Positions 1 through 11,044 are shown, counted from the first letter of the stretch. The stretch is DNA of 64,000 bases from Macrotis lagotis (GCF_037893015.1 NC_133666.1:624911852-624975851); one strand, 5' to 3'. Notes: generated from the sequence alone by a model not told the origin. Numbers and translations: made by a program.

Positions 1-299
1 CCCTATCTCCCAAGATAGCCCATTCCTTTTCAGAATAGCTCTAACTACAGGGAAGATTTTCCTTACACTGAGTGAAAATCTGCTTCCTATCATGTATGTA
101 CCTTCCATTCTCTGATCCTAGTTCTATATGTTCATGGACATGTGGAGACCCCCAGAAGACCTCAGATACATAGATACACATTTGTGCACATGAATGGATA
201 AGCACTCTAACCAGGCTCAGAGGCACTTAGCTGGGGGAAGTGGGGGGCCAGGAGATTGATGCTCCCCTATTCTCAGTGCAATGTTCTTGGATATTGTAG
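1..299. other. RDH8 intron 1, 3' end; nothing else seen
   Basis: This stretch precedes the first RDH8 exon in the window. I searched for the missing first exon (a GCSSGIG-type cofactor motif) and did not find it. No repeat was recognised. An alternative AG at 274-275 has a better pyrimidine tract, but using it would insert several residues absent from human RDH8. Confidence 0.6.
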
Positions 300-3200
300 T
301 GATTGCCACCATGAGGGACCTGGGAAAGAAGGAGAAATTGGAGGCTGCAGCTGGTGAGGCTCTGGGCCGAACATTGACTGTGGCACAACTGGATGTCTGC
401 AATGAGGACTCTGTGTCTGCCTGCCTAAGCAACATTGAGGGCGGGTCTTTGGATGTGCTGGGTGAGACAGACTTTCTTCAGTTTTGCCTATCAAGACAAC
501 CAGTCCACCTCTAGTCCATGGGAAGGGGAGAGGTTAGGGGGTGGGGAACAGTGACTCTTACCTTTACCCTCTGTAGTGGAAAGATGGTTAGATCTGGATC
601 CTGAACCCTTGGCATATTCTGACTATTACTCATTACTTGTGTGATCTGGGGCAAGCCGTTTCTTCTCTTTTGGCCCCAGTTTCTCCTAGGTCAGGGATTT
701 TTTTTTCTTAATTCAGATTTATTTTATTTTCAGTTCTGAATTTGTTCCTTTCCACTTCCCCTGCCTGATGGGAAAGCAAGAAAAAACAAAACTCTTTATA
801 AATATGTATAGTCAAGCAAAACAAATGCCCATATTAGCCATATCCAAAAAAAGTGTGTATATATATATATATGTACTTCACTCTTTATTCTGAGTCTATC
901 ACCTTTCATTCGGTCATAGATAGTACGTTTTGTCATGCATCCTCTGGAATTTTGGCTGATTCATTGTGTTGTAGATCTAGGATTCTTTTTTTTTTAATTT
1001 TTTTTTAGGTTTTTTTTGCAAGGCAAATGGGGTTAAGTAGCTTGCCCAAGGCCACACAGCTAGGTAATTATTAAGTGTCTGAGGCCGGATTTGAACTCAG
1101 GGACTCCTGACTCCAGGGCTGGTGCTCTACCCACTGCACCTCCTAGCCATCCCCTCTGTATATTTTAGAAATGAGTCCTTTGTCATAAATACTAGTTGCA
1201 AAAATTGTTTCCCAATTTACTACATTTCTTTTCATCTTGGTTACTGTGGTTTTTGTCTGTACAAAAGCTTTTTTTCTTTCTAGGTTTTTTTTTTTTTGCA
1301 AGGTGATGGGGTTAAGTGGCTTGCCCAAGGCCACACAGCTAGGTAATTATTAAGTGTCTGAGACCAGATTTGAACCCAGGTACTCCTGACTCCAAGGCCG
1401 GTGCTTTATCCACTATGCCACCTAGCTGCCCCGATCTAGGATTCTTAATCTGAGATCCAAAGACACCTACTTCCAAGGAGGTTGGGCTGCGGATAGACTT
1501 CTGAGGGTTCGTGAACTTGGATAAGAAAAAAAATGACATCTTTATTTTGATATAATTGATTTTCTTTGTAAATTTTTGTATTTTATACATTTAAAAGCAT
1601 GATTTTAAAAGGAGTACATAGGCTTCACCAGACCAACATCAAAAAAAGCAAAGAAAGCCTGGTCTAGATTCTGAGGTCATCTATCCTACCATCTTAGAGT
1701 CATAGACTAGGAGTCAAAAGATCTGTGTTCTAGCCCCTGTTCTGCCACTGACAAGTTGTATGACCTTAGGCAAGTAACTTTCCTTCTTTTGGCCTTAGTT
1801 TCCTCTTCTGTAAAATGAGAGTGTTGGTCTAGTTGATCTGGGGTCTTTCCTCTGTCCTTATGACTCCTCCAAATATCAGGTCTAACTTAGTCCCTCTCAT
1901 TAGACTCAAGTCATCTGGGTCTCTTCTTCAGTTCCAGATTGGAATGAAGAGTATAGTAGGGGATGAAGCTGCCAGGGCTCAAATTCAGCCATCCTTAGTG
2001 TTGCACCTCCTTACTCTCTCCAGTGAACAATGCAGGTTTGGGACTTGTAGGGCCCCTGGAAGGCCTCAGTATGGTAGACATCAGGAAGGTCTTTGAAACC
2101 AACTTCTTTGGAGCAGTCCAACTGATCAAGGCTGTGTTACCCAGCATGAAGCAAAGACGTAAGGGCCACATTGTGGTGGTTAGCAGCGTCATGGGATTGC
2201 AGGGTAAGTAAGATCCCTTCCCCACCTCTGGGATCCTTCTGCTCCTGGGTAGGAAGATAACCTCACTCAGGTCCATCCACTCAGTATTCCTTTAACCAAA
2301 TTCTTATCCTTATCCTGAAAGGGAGGATCTGGTCTCACTCACACCTCCCCTACTCTATCTCTTCCTTCTATGAAATCCCATCCAAGAACCTCAGCTACTT
2401 AAGGGTTCCTAATTTTGAGATAAGAAATTGAAGTCCCCTCAGACACTCCCAGGGCAAGGGGGCAAGGTTGGGGTATAGGCTCACTTAGATACCCATAGAA
2501 CCTAAATCTAATCCCATTCTTACATGCCTACCTTTCCAGGTGTTATATTCAATGATGTTTACTCAGCCTCCAAGTTTGCAATGGAAGGGTTCTGTGAGAG
2601 TCTGGCTGTGCAGCTTCTGCAGTTTAATATCTTGTGAGATGGGGATGGAACTCAGGGTGGAATATACTGGGGATCTGAACTCTGAGTGGGAGACCTAAAG
2701 GGAAAGGGAAAGAAGATCTGTCCCTTGAAGAGGGGAGGAAAAGGGTGGGGGCAGTGGGGAAGGGGATCCTGAGGGGACAGTAGATGCTGAGATAAGAGGG
2801 AATAGAAAGGTTTAGGCTTTGGGGGCAGGAAATTGTTGCAAGAAAGAAGTCTAAGTTCTAAAAGGATATCCTGAGGGAGGAGTGGATCTTGAGCTCTGAG
2901 GGAAGAGAAGGCCTAGACTCTAAGGGGAGGGGGTATAAGGTGAAAAGAGTCTTTAAAAGTCTTTGAAGTAAAGGGTGATCCTAAACTATGATACCTTCCT
3001 GGGACCTCTGCTTCATTGAATTGTTAAACCCACAATGTAGCTCCTAAGATGAGTCCTGGGGGCAATCATTGGAGAAAGGTTTTAGGAGAGTCCAAAGAAG
3101 TCTTAGACCTTCATTCCTTCACAGTGTGTCCTTAGTGGAACCAGGGCCAGTGAACACAGATTTTGAGGCCAAGTTAATGGCACAAGTCTCCAAGAATGAT

Positions 3201-3750
3201 TTTCCTGGCACTGACTCTGACACCTTGAGATACTTCCTTGATGTTTACCTCCCAGCATCAAAGGAGATTTTCCAGACCCTGGGCCAGAGTCCCGAGGATG
3301 TTGTCCAGGTAAGGGGACAGCTCTCTCTCCCCACCCCACCCCCATTTCACCAATGAAGCTGAGGAGTCAAGCATGCCTTGGGAAGGGGATGGCCATTTTT
3401 TCACAATCTCCTCTGACGATATTAAGGCCCCTGATCTCCAATTCCCTTCTTTACTGTCCCTCATTCTTGCCTCTTTGGAAGTTCAGGAAGTCTGAGCCTA
3501 AGAGTTGGAATCTTATATTTTCTAGGTCATTGCCCAGGTGATTGGCTCAGCACAACCATCTCTTCGCTATCAGACCAATACCCTCTATACACCCCTGACT
3601 GCCCTGAAGTATGCTGACCCTTCTGGAGACCTTTCTGTTCACACCTTCTACCGCCTCCTCTTCCGCTGCCAACCCCTTTTCCAGTTTAGCCTTGGTTGTC
3701 TCCGCTGCCTCTTGGGGAACTGCCTCCGTCCCAAGGTTACACCCATGTGA
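300..3750 (+). CDS. RDH8: Retinol dehydrogenase 8, exons 2-6 (5' partial)
   Basis: Short-chain dehydrogenase/reductase that reduces all-trans-retinal to all-trans-retinol in photoreceptor outer segments (family knowledge). Exons read: 300-461, 2024-2203, 2540-2633, 3125-3308, 3526-3750. All junctions keep frame and the stop is TGA at 3748. About 281 of roughly 314 residues are present; the first exon, with the TGxxxGxG cofactor motif, lies left of the window. Visible motifs: [11 protein letters not shown] after beta-2, the NNAG motif at the start of exon 3, the active-site Ser region VVVSSVMG, the catalytic pair in YSASK (Tyr 2560-2562, Lys 2572-2574), and [10 protein letters not shown] after it. 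The C-terminus ends VTPM, which keeps the V-x-P-x ciliary sorting signature of RDH8. The exon 2 acceptor (AG at 298-299) has a poor pyrimidine tract, so that start is the least certain boundary. The assembled sequence is very close to human RDH8, and the orthology call is firm. Confidence 0.95.
585..700 (+). repeat. MIR fragment
   Basis: Core-like run with TGTGATCTGGGGCAAG followed by a CCCCAGTTTCTCC-type tail, in RDH8 intron 2. Diverged and partial. Confidence 0.5.
705..985 (-). repeat. L1 3' UTR fragment, antisense
   Basis: T-rich start, then sequence resembling the other reversed L1 3' tails in the window (L1 antisense at 4000 and 14225), including a short (TA)n at 857-872. It stops at the target-site copy at 974-987. 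Confidence 0.5.
986..1432 (-). repeat. Composite SINE / L1 / SINE insertion with target-site duplication
   Basis: Two antisense copies of the short marsupial SINE (about 1003-1153 and 1275-1432) bracket a reversed L1 ORF2 fragment (about 1154-1272). The whole block is flanked by the perfect 14-nt direct repeat GATCTAGGATTCTT at 974-987 and 1433-1446. It sits in RDH8 intron 2. Confidence 0.75.
1695..1822 (+). repeat. MIR
   Basis: Typical MIR order: TGCCACTGACAAGTTG, TATGACCTTAGGCAAGTAA, then CCTCTTCTGTAAAATGAGA. Located in RDH8 intron 2. Confidence 0.75.
2204..2539. other. RDH8 intron 3
   Basis: Unique-looking intron with donor GTAAGT and acceptor TTTCCAG. No repeat or RNA gene seen. Confidence 0.6.
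2634..3124. other. RDH8 intron 4, purine-rich
   Basis: The intron is strongly G/A-rich on the + strand (runs of GGGGAAAGGG type, about 2690-2960). Nothing else recognised. Confidence 0.6.
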
Positions 3751-3949
3751 GGGGATCGGAGGTATGTGGGAGGGATTCAGAGCTATATGAAGAAGGTATA
3801 AGGAAGATAATATACATGTGAAAAAGCCACATGTATTCAGAGATATTAGTGACTCCATAGTTAGACCCCCACCCTTTCAGTTTTTTCAAGAGATGAACCT
3901 CAAAATCTTGAATTCACAACCCCCCACCTGTAGTATTAGTTTCTTTACT

Positions 3950-4705
3950 ATGAACTTAATAATATTTTGCAAATGAATTTATATTTTACTTTATTGGTAT
4001 TTTATTTAAAATTTCATTTTTTCTTCAATTATATATAAAACAATTTTAACATTTATTTTTTTAAAAATTCTTTCCAAGTTCTTTCTCTTCCTTTTCTCCC
4101 CCATTGAGAAGGCAAATAATTTAAAATAGATTACACATGTACAGTTATGTAAAATACATTTCTATTTTAGTCCTGTTGTAAAGAAAACAGACAAAAAATG
4201 AAAAATAAAGTTTAAAAAATGATGCTTCAATTTTTATTCTGATTCCATCAGTTCTTTCTCTGGAGGTGGATAACATTTTTCATCATGAGTCTTTCAGAAC
4301 AGTCTCAGATCATCGTATTGCTGACAATAGCCAAGTCATTCATACTTGTTTGTATGATATTGCAGTTACTATGTACAGTATTCTCCTGGTTCTGCTCATT
4401 TCACTTTGCATCAGTTCATGTAAGCCTCTCCTGGTTTTTCTTAGAGCATTCTGCTTTTCATTTCCATCACAAACATATATCACAATTTGTTTAGCCATTC
4501 CTCAAATTCTTGGGTATCCCCTCAATTTCCAATTCTTTGCCATCACTAAAAGAGCTGCTTTAAACACATATGTACATATAGATCCTTTTTCTTTTTTCTT
4601 TTTCACCTCATTGGGATACAGACCAAGTAGTAGTATTTCCAAGTCAAAGGGTAATTTGTATTTTATTGATTATACCAGCATCTACAAACACTTGAATACA
4701 TGGTA
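3950..4705 (-). repeat. L1 3' end, antisense
   Basis: Reversed 3' UTR followed by the reversed C-terminal part of L1 ORF2. A recognisable phrase is the equivalent of GTTCTGCTCATTTCACTTTGCATCAG, then the region read in human L1 as IAALFTIAKTW. It lies just downstream of RDH8, and an AATAAA at 4204 inside it could serve as a poly(A) signal, which is not demonstrable here. Confidence 0.7.
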
Positions 4706-4724
4706 ATTGAAATCATTCATTTTG

Positions 4725-4882
4725 GGGAGCAGCTAAGTGGCACAGTGGATAGAGCACCAGCCCTGGAATCAGGAGGACCTGAGTTCAAATCAGACCTCAG
4801 ACAATTAATAATTGCCTAGCTGTATGATCTTGGGCAAGTCACTTTACCCTACTACCTTGCAAAAACTACAAAAAAAATTATT
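4725..4882 (+). repeat. Short marsupial tRNA-derived SINE
   Basis: Full-length sense copy, from GGGGAGCAGCTAAGTGGC through the box-B-like GTTCAAATCAG to CCTTGCAAAAAC. Confidence 0.85.
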
Positions 4883-5590
4883 CTTTTTACATTTCACCAA
4901 TACTATCTCTTATGATATAGTTGAAGGTCTTGTTAAAAGAAAATTATGATTTTATATTAACCACATGATATGTGGTTAATGTGAATTTAACAATGATAAT
5001 TTAGTTTCTAAAGACCCTTTTACAAGCACATTGAGAATCAGTGAGAATAAGGTAGCCAGAACAATCTACTAATCCTAACAGACCTGCATCCTTTCCCTGA
5101 CTTATACTTGCTTCTATTAAAGGAAGTGAATCAGTGTAACCTGTTCTGCCCTCAAGAAAACTAATGTTTCCCCAATTTAATCATTCCCATAGGACTTGAG
5201 GATGCTGTGTTATCCTACTTGGAGGGTCATGACTCCCAAAACTTGCTGTAATTGTTGTATTGTTCTGTACTGATGGGCTTGACCTGGGAAGATCACTAAA
5301 GCCCCCAAACTTATTGTTCCTCCTTGTCCCTTCCCACTTATGATTATGTATATAATCTTTTCTTCTACTACGGCCAGGTAGAGCTCCAATAAGGAGAAAT
5401 CCTGACTTGCAAATTTTAATCCTAACAGACCTGCATTCTTTCCCAGACCTATACTTGCTTATAGTAAATGAAGTGAATCAGTGTAACCTGTTCTGTGCAA
5501 ATTTGTTTCTTGCAAAGAAAGTAATTAGTTAAATTACTACTTGATTACTGGCAGTTTAGTGTCTGGCACAGTAAAAATTCTGTCTGATAC
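4883..5590. repeat. Region with an 85-bp direct repeat
   Basis: The segment at about 5070-5155 recurs at about 5416-5497 in the same orientation, both with CTAACAGACCTGCAT and GTGAATCAGTGTAACC. The repeat period is about 347 bp. Family unknown; possibly a decayed LTR pair or a local duplication. No gene seen. Confidence 0.5.
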
Positions 5591-5591
5591 T

Positions 5592-5893
5592 CCTATGTGG
5601 TACAGTGGATAGAGAGCACCAGCTCTGGAGTCAGGAGACCCTGAGTTCAAATTTGACCTCAGACATTTGACACTTAATAGCTGTGTGACCTTGGGCAAGT
5701 CACTTAACCCTGATTGCCTCACTTCCAGGATCATTTCCAGCCATCTTGATTCATATTTGGCCACTGAATCCAGGTGGTTCTGAAGAAGAAAGTGGGACTG
5801 GTGACTTAGCAGCCTCCCTCACTCAAATCCAATTCACTTGCTTATTATGGCATCACCTCCCTGATGTCATGATCTTCTTCAAATATGAAGGGC
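5592..5893 (+). repeat. Long tRNA-derived SINE (MAR-like)
   Basis: A tRNA-like head similar to the short SINE (GAGTTCAAATTTGACC) continues into a distinct body: CCAGGTGGTTCTGAAG, then ATGGCATCACCTCCCTGATG. The same body occurs in reverse at 30322-30630. Confidence 0.75.
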
Positions 5894-6609
5894 AAGGGGG
5901 CGGAGCCAAGATAGCAACAAGAACTGATCCTGTCTTAGGCGTTCTCTCATAAATCTTTGAAACTAAAGACTCTAACTAAATTTTTGAGAGACAGAACCCA
6001 ACAGAGGGACCCAGTGAGGCAATTCTTCTACTCAAGGTAACCTGGAAAAGAGCAGAAAGGCTCTGCTCTCCGGGGTCGGAGGGGTGGCCCTCCAGAGGGG
6101 TGGCCTGCTTCAGCCCCCCGAAGGCAGCCCCAGGGCGAGCAGCGGGGGGAGTTTCCTGACCTATGCCCCAGGGAGCACCGGGCACAAATTGGGCGAACAG
6201 AGGGGGACCTCTGCCAGAGTGAGCAGCCTAGCCCTCAGGACACACAGCAAGCAGCATGGCCACCTCAGCCCAGATCCAGGAAACAGAGAAGCAGGCAGAG
6301 CCCATAAGCAGGAGCCCCCAGGGCATGAGTGCTGAGCCTAGGGAGGGGAGTGAAGAGAGAGAGACTGCAGAGCTCTGTCCTCTGCCCGTGGAACAGGACT
6401 CTGGGGCTCTGACCACATTCAGATCCTGATCGCAGTCTAGGCCCCCCCTATAGAACAGCAGCCCCCCCCCCACCTCAGCCCCATGGCAGGGTGGGATGTA
6501 TATGGTCATTCACAGACCAGGAGGGAGGACAGAGCCTCATACACTGAGACCCTTGTGGGAGTGTCCCAAAAGCTCAGGAAGCACCCCAAAACAGGCTTAC
6601 TCTGGGAAA

Positions 6610-7890
6610 ATGAGCAAGCAGAGAAAAAAGAGGAACACCATTGAGAAATATTTTGCATATGAGCCCAAGAAGGATCAAAACACTCAGTCTGAAGATGAAG
6701 AAGCACAAGCTCCTGAACCTAAAGACTCCAAAAAAAAAAAAAAGAAATTGGTCTCAGGCTATGACAGAGCTCAAAAAAGACTTTGAAAATCAAATGAGGG
6801 AGTTAGAAGAAAAACTGGGAAAAGAAATGAGAGAGATGCAGGAAAAACATGAAAATGAAGTCAGCAGCTTAGTCAAGGAAATCCAAAAAAATGCTGAAGA
6901 AAATAGCATGCTAAGGGGTGGCTAGGTGGCGTAGTGGATAAAGCACCAGCCCTGGAGTCAGGAGTACCTGGGTTCAAATCTGAACTCAGACAAGTAATAA
7001 TTACCTAGCTGTGTGGCTTAGGGCAAGCCACTTAACCTCATTTGCCTTGCAAAAAAAAAAACCTAAAAAAAAAAGAAAATAGCATGCTAAAAACCAGCTT
7101 AGGTCAAATGGATAAAACAGTTCAAAAAGTTATTGTGGAGAAGAATGCCTTAAAAAGCAAAATTGGCCAGATGGAAAAGAGATAAGAAAACTCTCTGAGG
7201 AAAATAAATCCTTCAAACAAAGAATAGAACTCAGGGAGATTGGTGAATTTATGAGAAATCAGGACTCAATACTCCAAAACCAAAAAAAAAAAAAATGAAA
7301 AATTAGAAGAAAATGTGAAACATCTCATTGAAAAAATAACTGATATGGAAAACAGATTTAGGAAAGATAATTTAAAAATTATTGGAATACCTGAAAGTCA
7401 TGATCAGGAAAAGAGCCTTGACATCATTTTCAAAGAATTACTACAGGAAAATTGCCCTGATATCCTAGAAGCAGAGGGCAAAATAGAAAGGGAGAGAATC
7501 CACAGATTCCCCCCACCCACCCAAGAAAGAGATCCCAAAAAACCAACCCCCAGGAATATTATAGCCAAGTTCCAGAAGCCCCAAGTCAAAGAGAAAATAT
7601 TACAAGCAGCCAGAAGGACACAATTCAAGTATTATGGAGCTGCAGTCAGGATCACACAGGACTTAGCAGCAGCTACATTGGAAGCTCGTAGGGCTTGGAA
7701 TATAATAAACTGGAAGGCAAAAGAGCTTAGAATGCAACCAAGAATCAACTACCCAGCCAAACTGAATGTCCTCTTCCAGGGAAAAAGATGCACTTTCAAT
7801 GAACCAGGGGAATTTCAAATGTTCCTGTTAGAATGGCCAGAGCTGAACAGAAGGTTTGATCTTCAAATACAGGACTCAGGTGAAGCATAG
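6610..7890 (+). pseudogene. Broken L1-type ORF1 (RNA-binding protein)
   Basis: The start at 6610 opens MSKQRKKRNT and is followed by an acidic and lysine-rich stretch. A poly-A tract at about 6729-6742 shifts frame. A coiled-coil-like segment with repeated ELEEKLGKEM heptads follows (to 6914), is cut by a SINE, and the frame later meets a stop near 7183 and another A tract at about 7283. The longest intact piece, 7315-7890, carries the RRM and C-terminal domain (IIGIPES, RNIIAKFQKPQVKEKIL, NYPAKLNVLFQG). It is a decayed retrotransposon gene, not a host gene. Confidence 0.8.
6915..7072 (+). repeat. Short SINE inside HAL1-like ORF1, with 18-nt TSD
   Basis: Sense copy interrupting ORF1. The target site AAGAAAATAGCATGCTAA is duplicated perfectly at 6897-6914 and 7073-7090. 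Its insertion is later than the HAL1-like element. Confidence 0.9.
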
Positions 7891-8371
7891 AGATTGGAGG
7901 GGAAGGGGAAAATATGAGGGACTTAATGATGATGAACTGCATGTATTCCGGCATAGAAAAATGACACTGATAATACTCATATGAGAAGGAGTTTTTATAG
8001 TAGAAGCACAGGAGAAAGCTTAATTTGAAGATAAAATATGGTGTAAAAATGGAGTCAATAGAAAAAAAGGGAAATGTAATGGGAGAAAGAAAAAAGGAGA
8101 GGGGGAATAGGCCAATATATTTCATATTTTTCTTTATTACAATAAGCTATTGCAATGATATGGAAGCGGGGGAAGGCAAGGGGAATGAGGGAATCTTCCC
8201 TCTCATCAGAGGTGGCTAGGAGAGGAAACAGCATATATACTCAATGGGGTATAGGCATATGGAGTAAGAAGGAGAGGGGGGACAGGGGGAAGGGGGGTGA
8301 TGTGAGTGATGGAGGAGAGGATGGGCCATTAGGGGGAGAATGGTCAGATATAACACATTTTCTTTTTTACT

Positions 8372-8513
8372 TCTTGCAAGGGGCTGGGATTGGAAGGCCT
8401 GTCCGGGACCATAGGGCCAGGTGGATGCTGAGCCTAAGGGGTGGTATGGGGGCTCGGGGCCTCTTGGCCCCAGGGCCAGGGATCTGTCTGCTGTGCCACT
8501 CAGCTACCCTACA
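8372..8513 (-). repeat. Diverged antisense SINE in HAL1-like tail (A-to-G enriched)
   Basis: Recognisable by its TTGCAAGG start and by CTCTTGGCCCCAGGGCC toward the end. Compared with the other antisense copies many A positions read G on the + strand. The HAL1-like copy at 53 kb lacks this insertion. Confidence 0.5.
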
Positions 8514-8701
8514 GAAGAGTCAGAGTGAAAGGAGAGAGAAAATATAGTACATTGTAGCAGAGAAATAAGAAAGGAGGGAGTTGCAATCAGCAATGGCAAT
8601 GGTGGAAAAATATGGAAGTAACTTTTGTTATGGACCTATCATAAAGAATGTGATCCACCCACGACAGAGTTGTTGGTGTTGGACAAAGACTGAAGCACAC
8701 T

Positions 8702-8857
8702 TTTTATTATTATTTTGGGGGGAGTGCAGGGCAAATGGGGCTGGGTGGCCTTCCTGGGGCCACATAGCAGGGTGATCATTGGGTGTCTGAGGCCAGATTG
8801 GACCTGGGTGCTCCTGGCTCAAGGGCCAATGCTCTGTCCACCACCCAGGTGCCCCTA
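8702..8857 (-). repeat. Diverged antisense SINE in HAL1-like tail (A-to-G enriched)
   Basis: Full-length antisense copy. Standard copies have TAATTATTAAGTGTCTGAGG where this one has TGATCATTGGGTGTCTGAGG, and GGTACTCCTGACTCC where this one has GGTGCTCCTGGCTCA. Confidence 0.7.
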
Positions 8858-8874
8858 CTATTATTACTATTTTA

Positions 8875-9036
8875 TTTTATTTTGGGTGTTTTTTTTTCCT
8901 TTTTTTGTACAGGGCAGTGGGGTTGGGGTGGCTTGCAGGTCACATGGAGGGGTGATTGTTGGGTGTACGGGGCTGGATGTGGGCTCAGGTGCTCATGGCT
9001 CCAGGGCTGGTGCTCTGTCCATTACGCCACCTGGTC
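8875..9036 (-). repeat. Diverged antisense SINE in HAL1-like tail (A-to-G enriched)
   Basis: Second near-adjacent antisense copy. GGTTAAG reads GGTTGGG, TAATTATTAAG reads TGATTGTTGGG, and GACTCC reads GGCTCC. It ends with ACGCCACCTGGTC. Confidence 0.7.
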
Positions 9037-9436
9037 ATACCTACAACTATTACTATTATTTTTTTAATTTTAATTTTTTTCTCTCCCCTTTACTGCTCAA
9101 GTGGGTCTATATTTTGGGGGGAGGGGGTAGTTTGTTTACTCTTAAACAAGAATATTTTATTAATGTATAAAAAACATTATTTGTACAAAATGAGAATAAA
9201 TATTAAATATAAAAAAGGGCAAACAACAATAACTGTTGAATCTTCTTCCTTTATTTCTTTTTTCTTGATTGTTTTGAAGCTTCTGACCTAGCTCTTCCAA
9301 ATGAAATTTGTTACTTTTCAATTCAATAAACTTTTTTTAGTAATTTCACTAAGGTGACATTGAATACATAGATTAGTTAGGTAAAATTATCATTGAAAAA
9401 ATTTTAAATTATATTGTTTTTATGTACCCATGAACA

Positions 9437-9589
9437 ATTTTTTTTTTCATTTTTGCAAGGCAATGGGGTTAAGTAGCTTGCCCAAGGCCACACAGCTAGG
9501 TAATTATTAAGTGTCTGAGGCCATATTTGAACTCAGGTACTCCTGACTCCAGGGCTGGTGCTTAATCCATTGCACCACCTAGCCACTCC
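9437..9589 (-). repeat. Short SINE, antisense
   Basis: Complete antisense copy flanked by a short TGAACAAT duplication (9430 and about 9591). Confidence 0.85.
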
Positions 9590-11040
9590 TTGAACAATAA
9601 TTATTACTTCAATTATTTAGATCTAAGTTTATTTGCATAAAAAGTGTCTTATGCAAATGGTAATTCATATATATAGGAGACAAATTATGTATTCAGTGTA
9701 CTTTGCTTATCTAACGTTCTAAGTCATTCAATGAGATAGCTGGCATTTTTTGCAGCCTTCCTAAATTGGAAATCTGGCAGAAGAAATGAGTGAAGGCTTC
9801 AAACTTAGAACATTGTTCATCCAAGCTTATTTCTGTGTTTAGATTTCAACACAGCAATTGGAGAAAATCTTTAGATATGTGGTGGGAAAAGGCTTTAGGC
9901 ACTTCACACCTTAACCCAAACAATTGTGCTTTTGCAGAATAAATGTTCCAGGTGTTTTTGTGGGAAGATTTCTTTTGAAGAACTCATGTAAAAGGACTAA
10001 CCATCTGCCTTGTTCCTTTGATGTTGGCTCTGGAACTCTAACATTATCAGATCTAAGGGATATGATGGCTCCTCTGCACAGGAAGAATAGAGAATAATGT
10101 ACACAATCTATGCTTATGATTGCAGAGTTGAGCTTGAGTTTGCCAGCTCCTGTCCAACCTGCAAGCATTTCAGTGAATAGAGATTGCTGGCCTATCCTGT
10201 CTGCCTGCCTGGTTCTCTGCATAAGCAGTATCAGAATGACCTGGTTTCTCCTTACTCCCAGCTTCTGAGTCTCTTAGGAAGGGCCCGGATTTTATTTTAG
10301 CTAGAGCAGAAAGTTTGAAAATGTCTCAGCTCTTATCTCCTCAGGATCCTTATTTCCTTCCCAATTCAAGTGTCCTGAAAGCATAGCATCTTCCCATCAT
10401 AAAGTAAAACATTTATTGAATGTAAATAATTTTAAAAAAAAATACAACTCTTGAATGACTGGTGCTGCAAGCTAGGCCTATAATCTTAACTTCCTTGAGT
10501 TGTGTTGCTTCTGTTAAGATCTGAGCCCTTAGCTTTGCCTTTCTGGGGGAATATATACTCCCAAAGACTGGGTGAGGAGAAAGACTGTCAAGCAACCCTA
10601 TTATTTAAGAGACAAAGATAGGAAAATGGACCAATCTTACCATGTGTTGGATGATGAGTTCCACTCCTACAAAGATAGTGGTGGTCACCATGGAGTCTCT
10701 CTAAAGTCTCCAACATGTTTCTTTGTTGCTCAGGTCCCCGGAACTCACACTGCAATCTCACTGCCCACTCATGTTGCATCTTCTGATGTATTTTTCCAGG
10801 AATTTTGCCAGTAAATTTTCTCACATACATACACCCTACAAAATGACTTCCTCAGCATCAGCCTCCACCTGGCATCCTAGGAGCTGCGCTGCCCAGGTCA
10901 CCTCAAAGATTGCTTCACTCCACTCATCTCAGGTACAGGGTGTAGTATTTGCCCCAGGCGAAAAAATTCCTGGGGATGATTCTATCTAAAGTACAAGGGA
11001 TACAGCAGGCACAGCTTGATTTGGTTCAAGTACATAGCCA
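9590..11040. other. Unassigned intergenic sequence
   Basis: No recognised repeat, splice-linked coding exon or RNA gene. Frames on both strands contain only short open stretches without family resemblance. Probably unique intergenic DNA or very old repeats. Confidence 0.4.
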
Positions 11041-11044
11041 GGAG

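Larger units (their letters stand above)
5894..9215 (+). mobile_element. ORF1-only L1 (HAL1-like), near full length
   Basis: Begins with the L1 start-like GGGGGCGGAGCCAAGATAGC, followed by a GC-rich 5' UTR, an ORF1 remnant (6610-7890) and about 1.3 kb of G/A-rich tail. No ORF2 is present. The tail is homologous to the tail of the second copy at 53085-54265, which also follows ORF1 directly. So the element appears to be a half-L1 type that encodes only the RNA-binding protein. It carries nested SINEs at 6915-7072 and in the tail. The 3' limit is approximate. Confidence 0.75.

Noticed and set aside
7796-8125. Minus-strand open frame of 109 aa
   Set aside because: Antisense to the HAL1-like ORF1 end and its tail; no family resemblance.
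8715-9291. Forward open frames of 94-151 aa at 8.7-9.3 kb
   Set aside because: They translate the G-rich SINE copies and T-rich spacers.
9911-10222. Minus-strand 103-aa open frame
   Set aside because: No recognisable domain, no splice or promoter context; expected by chance in this length.
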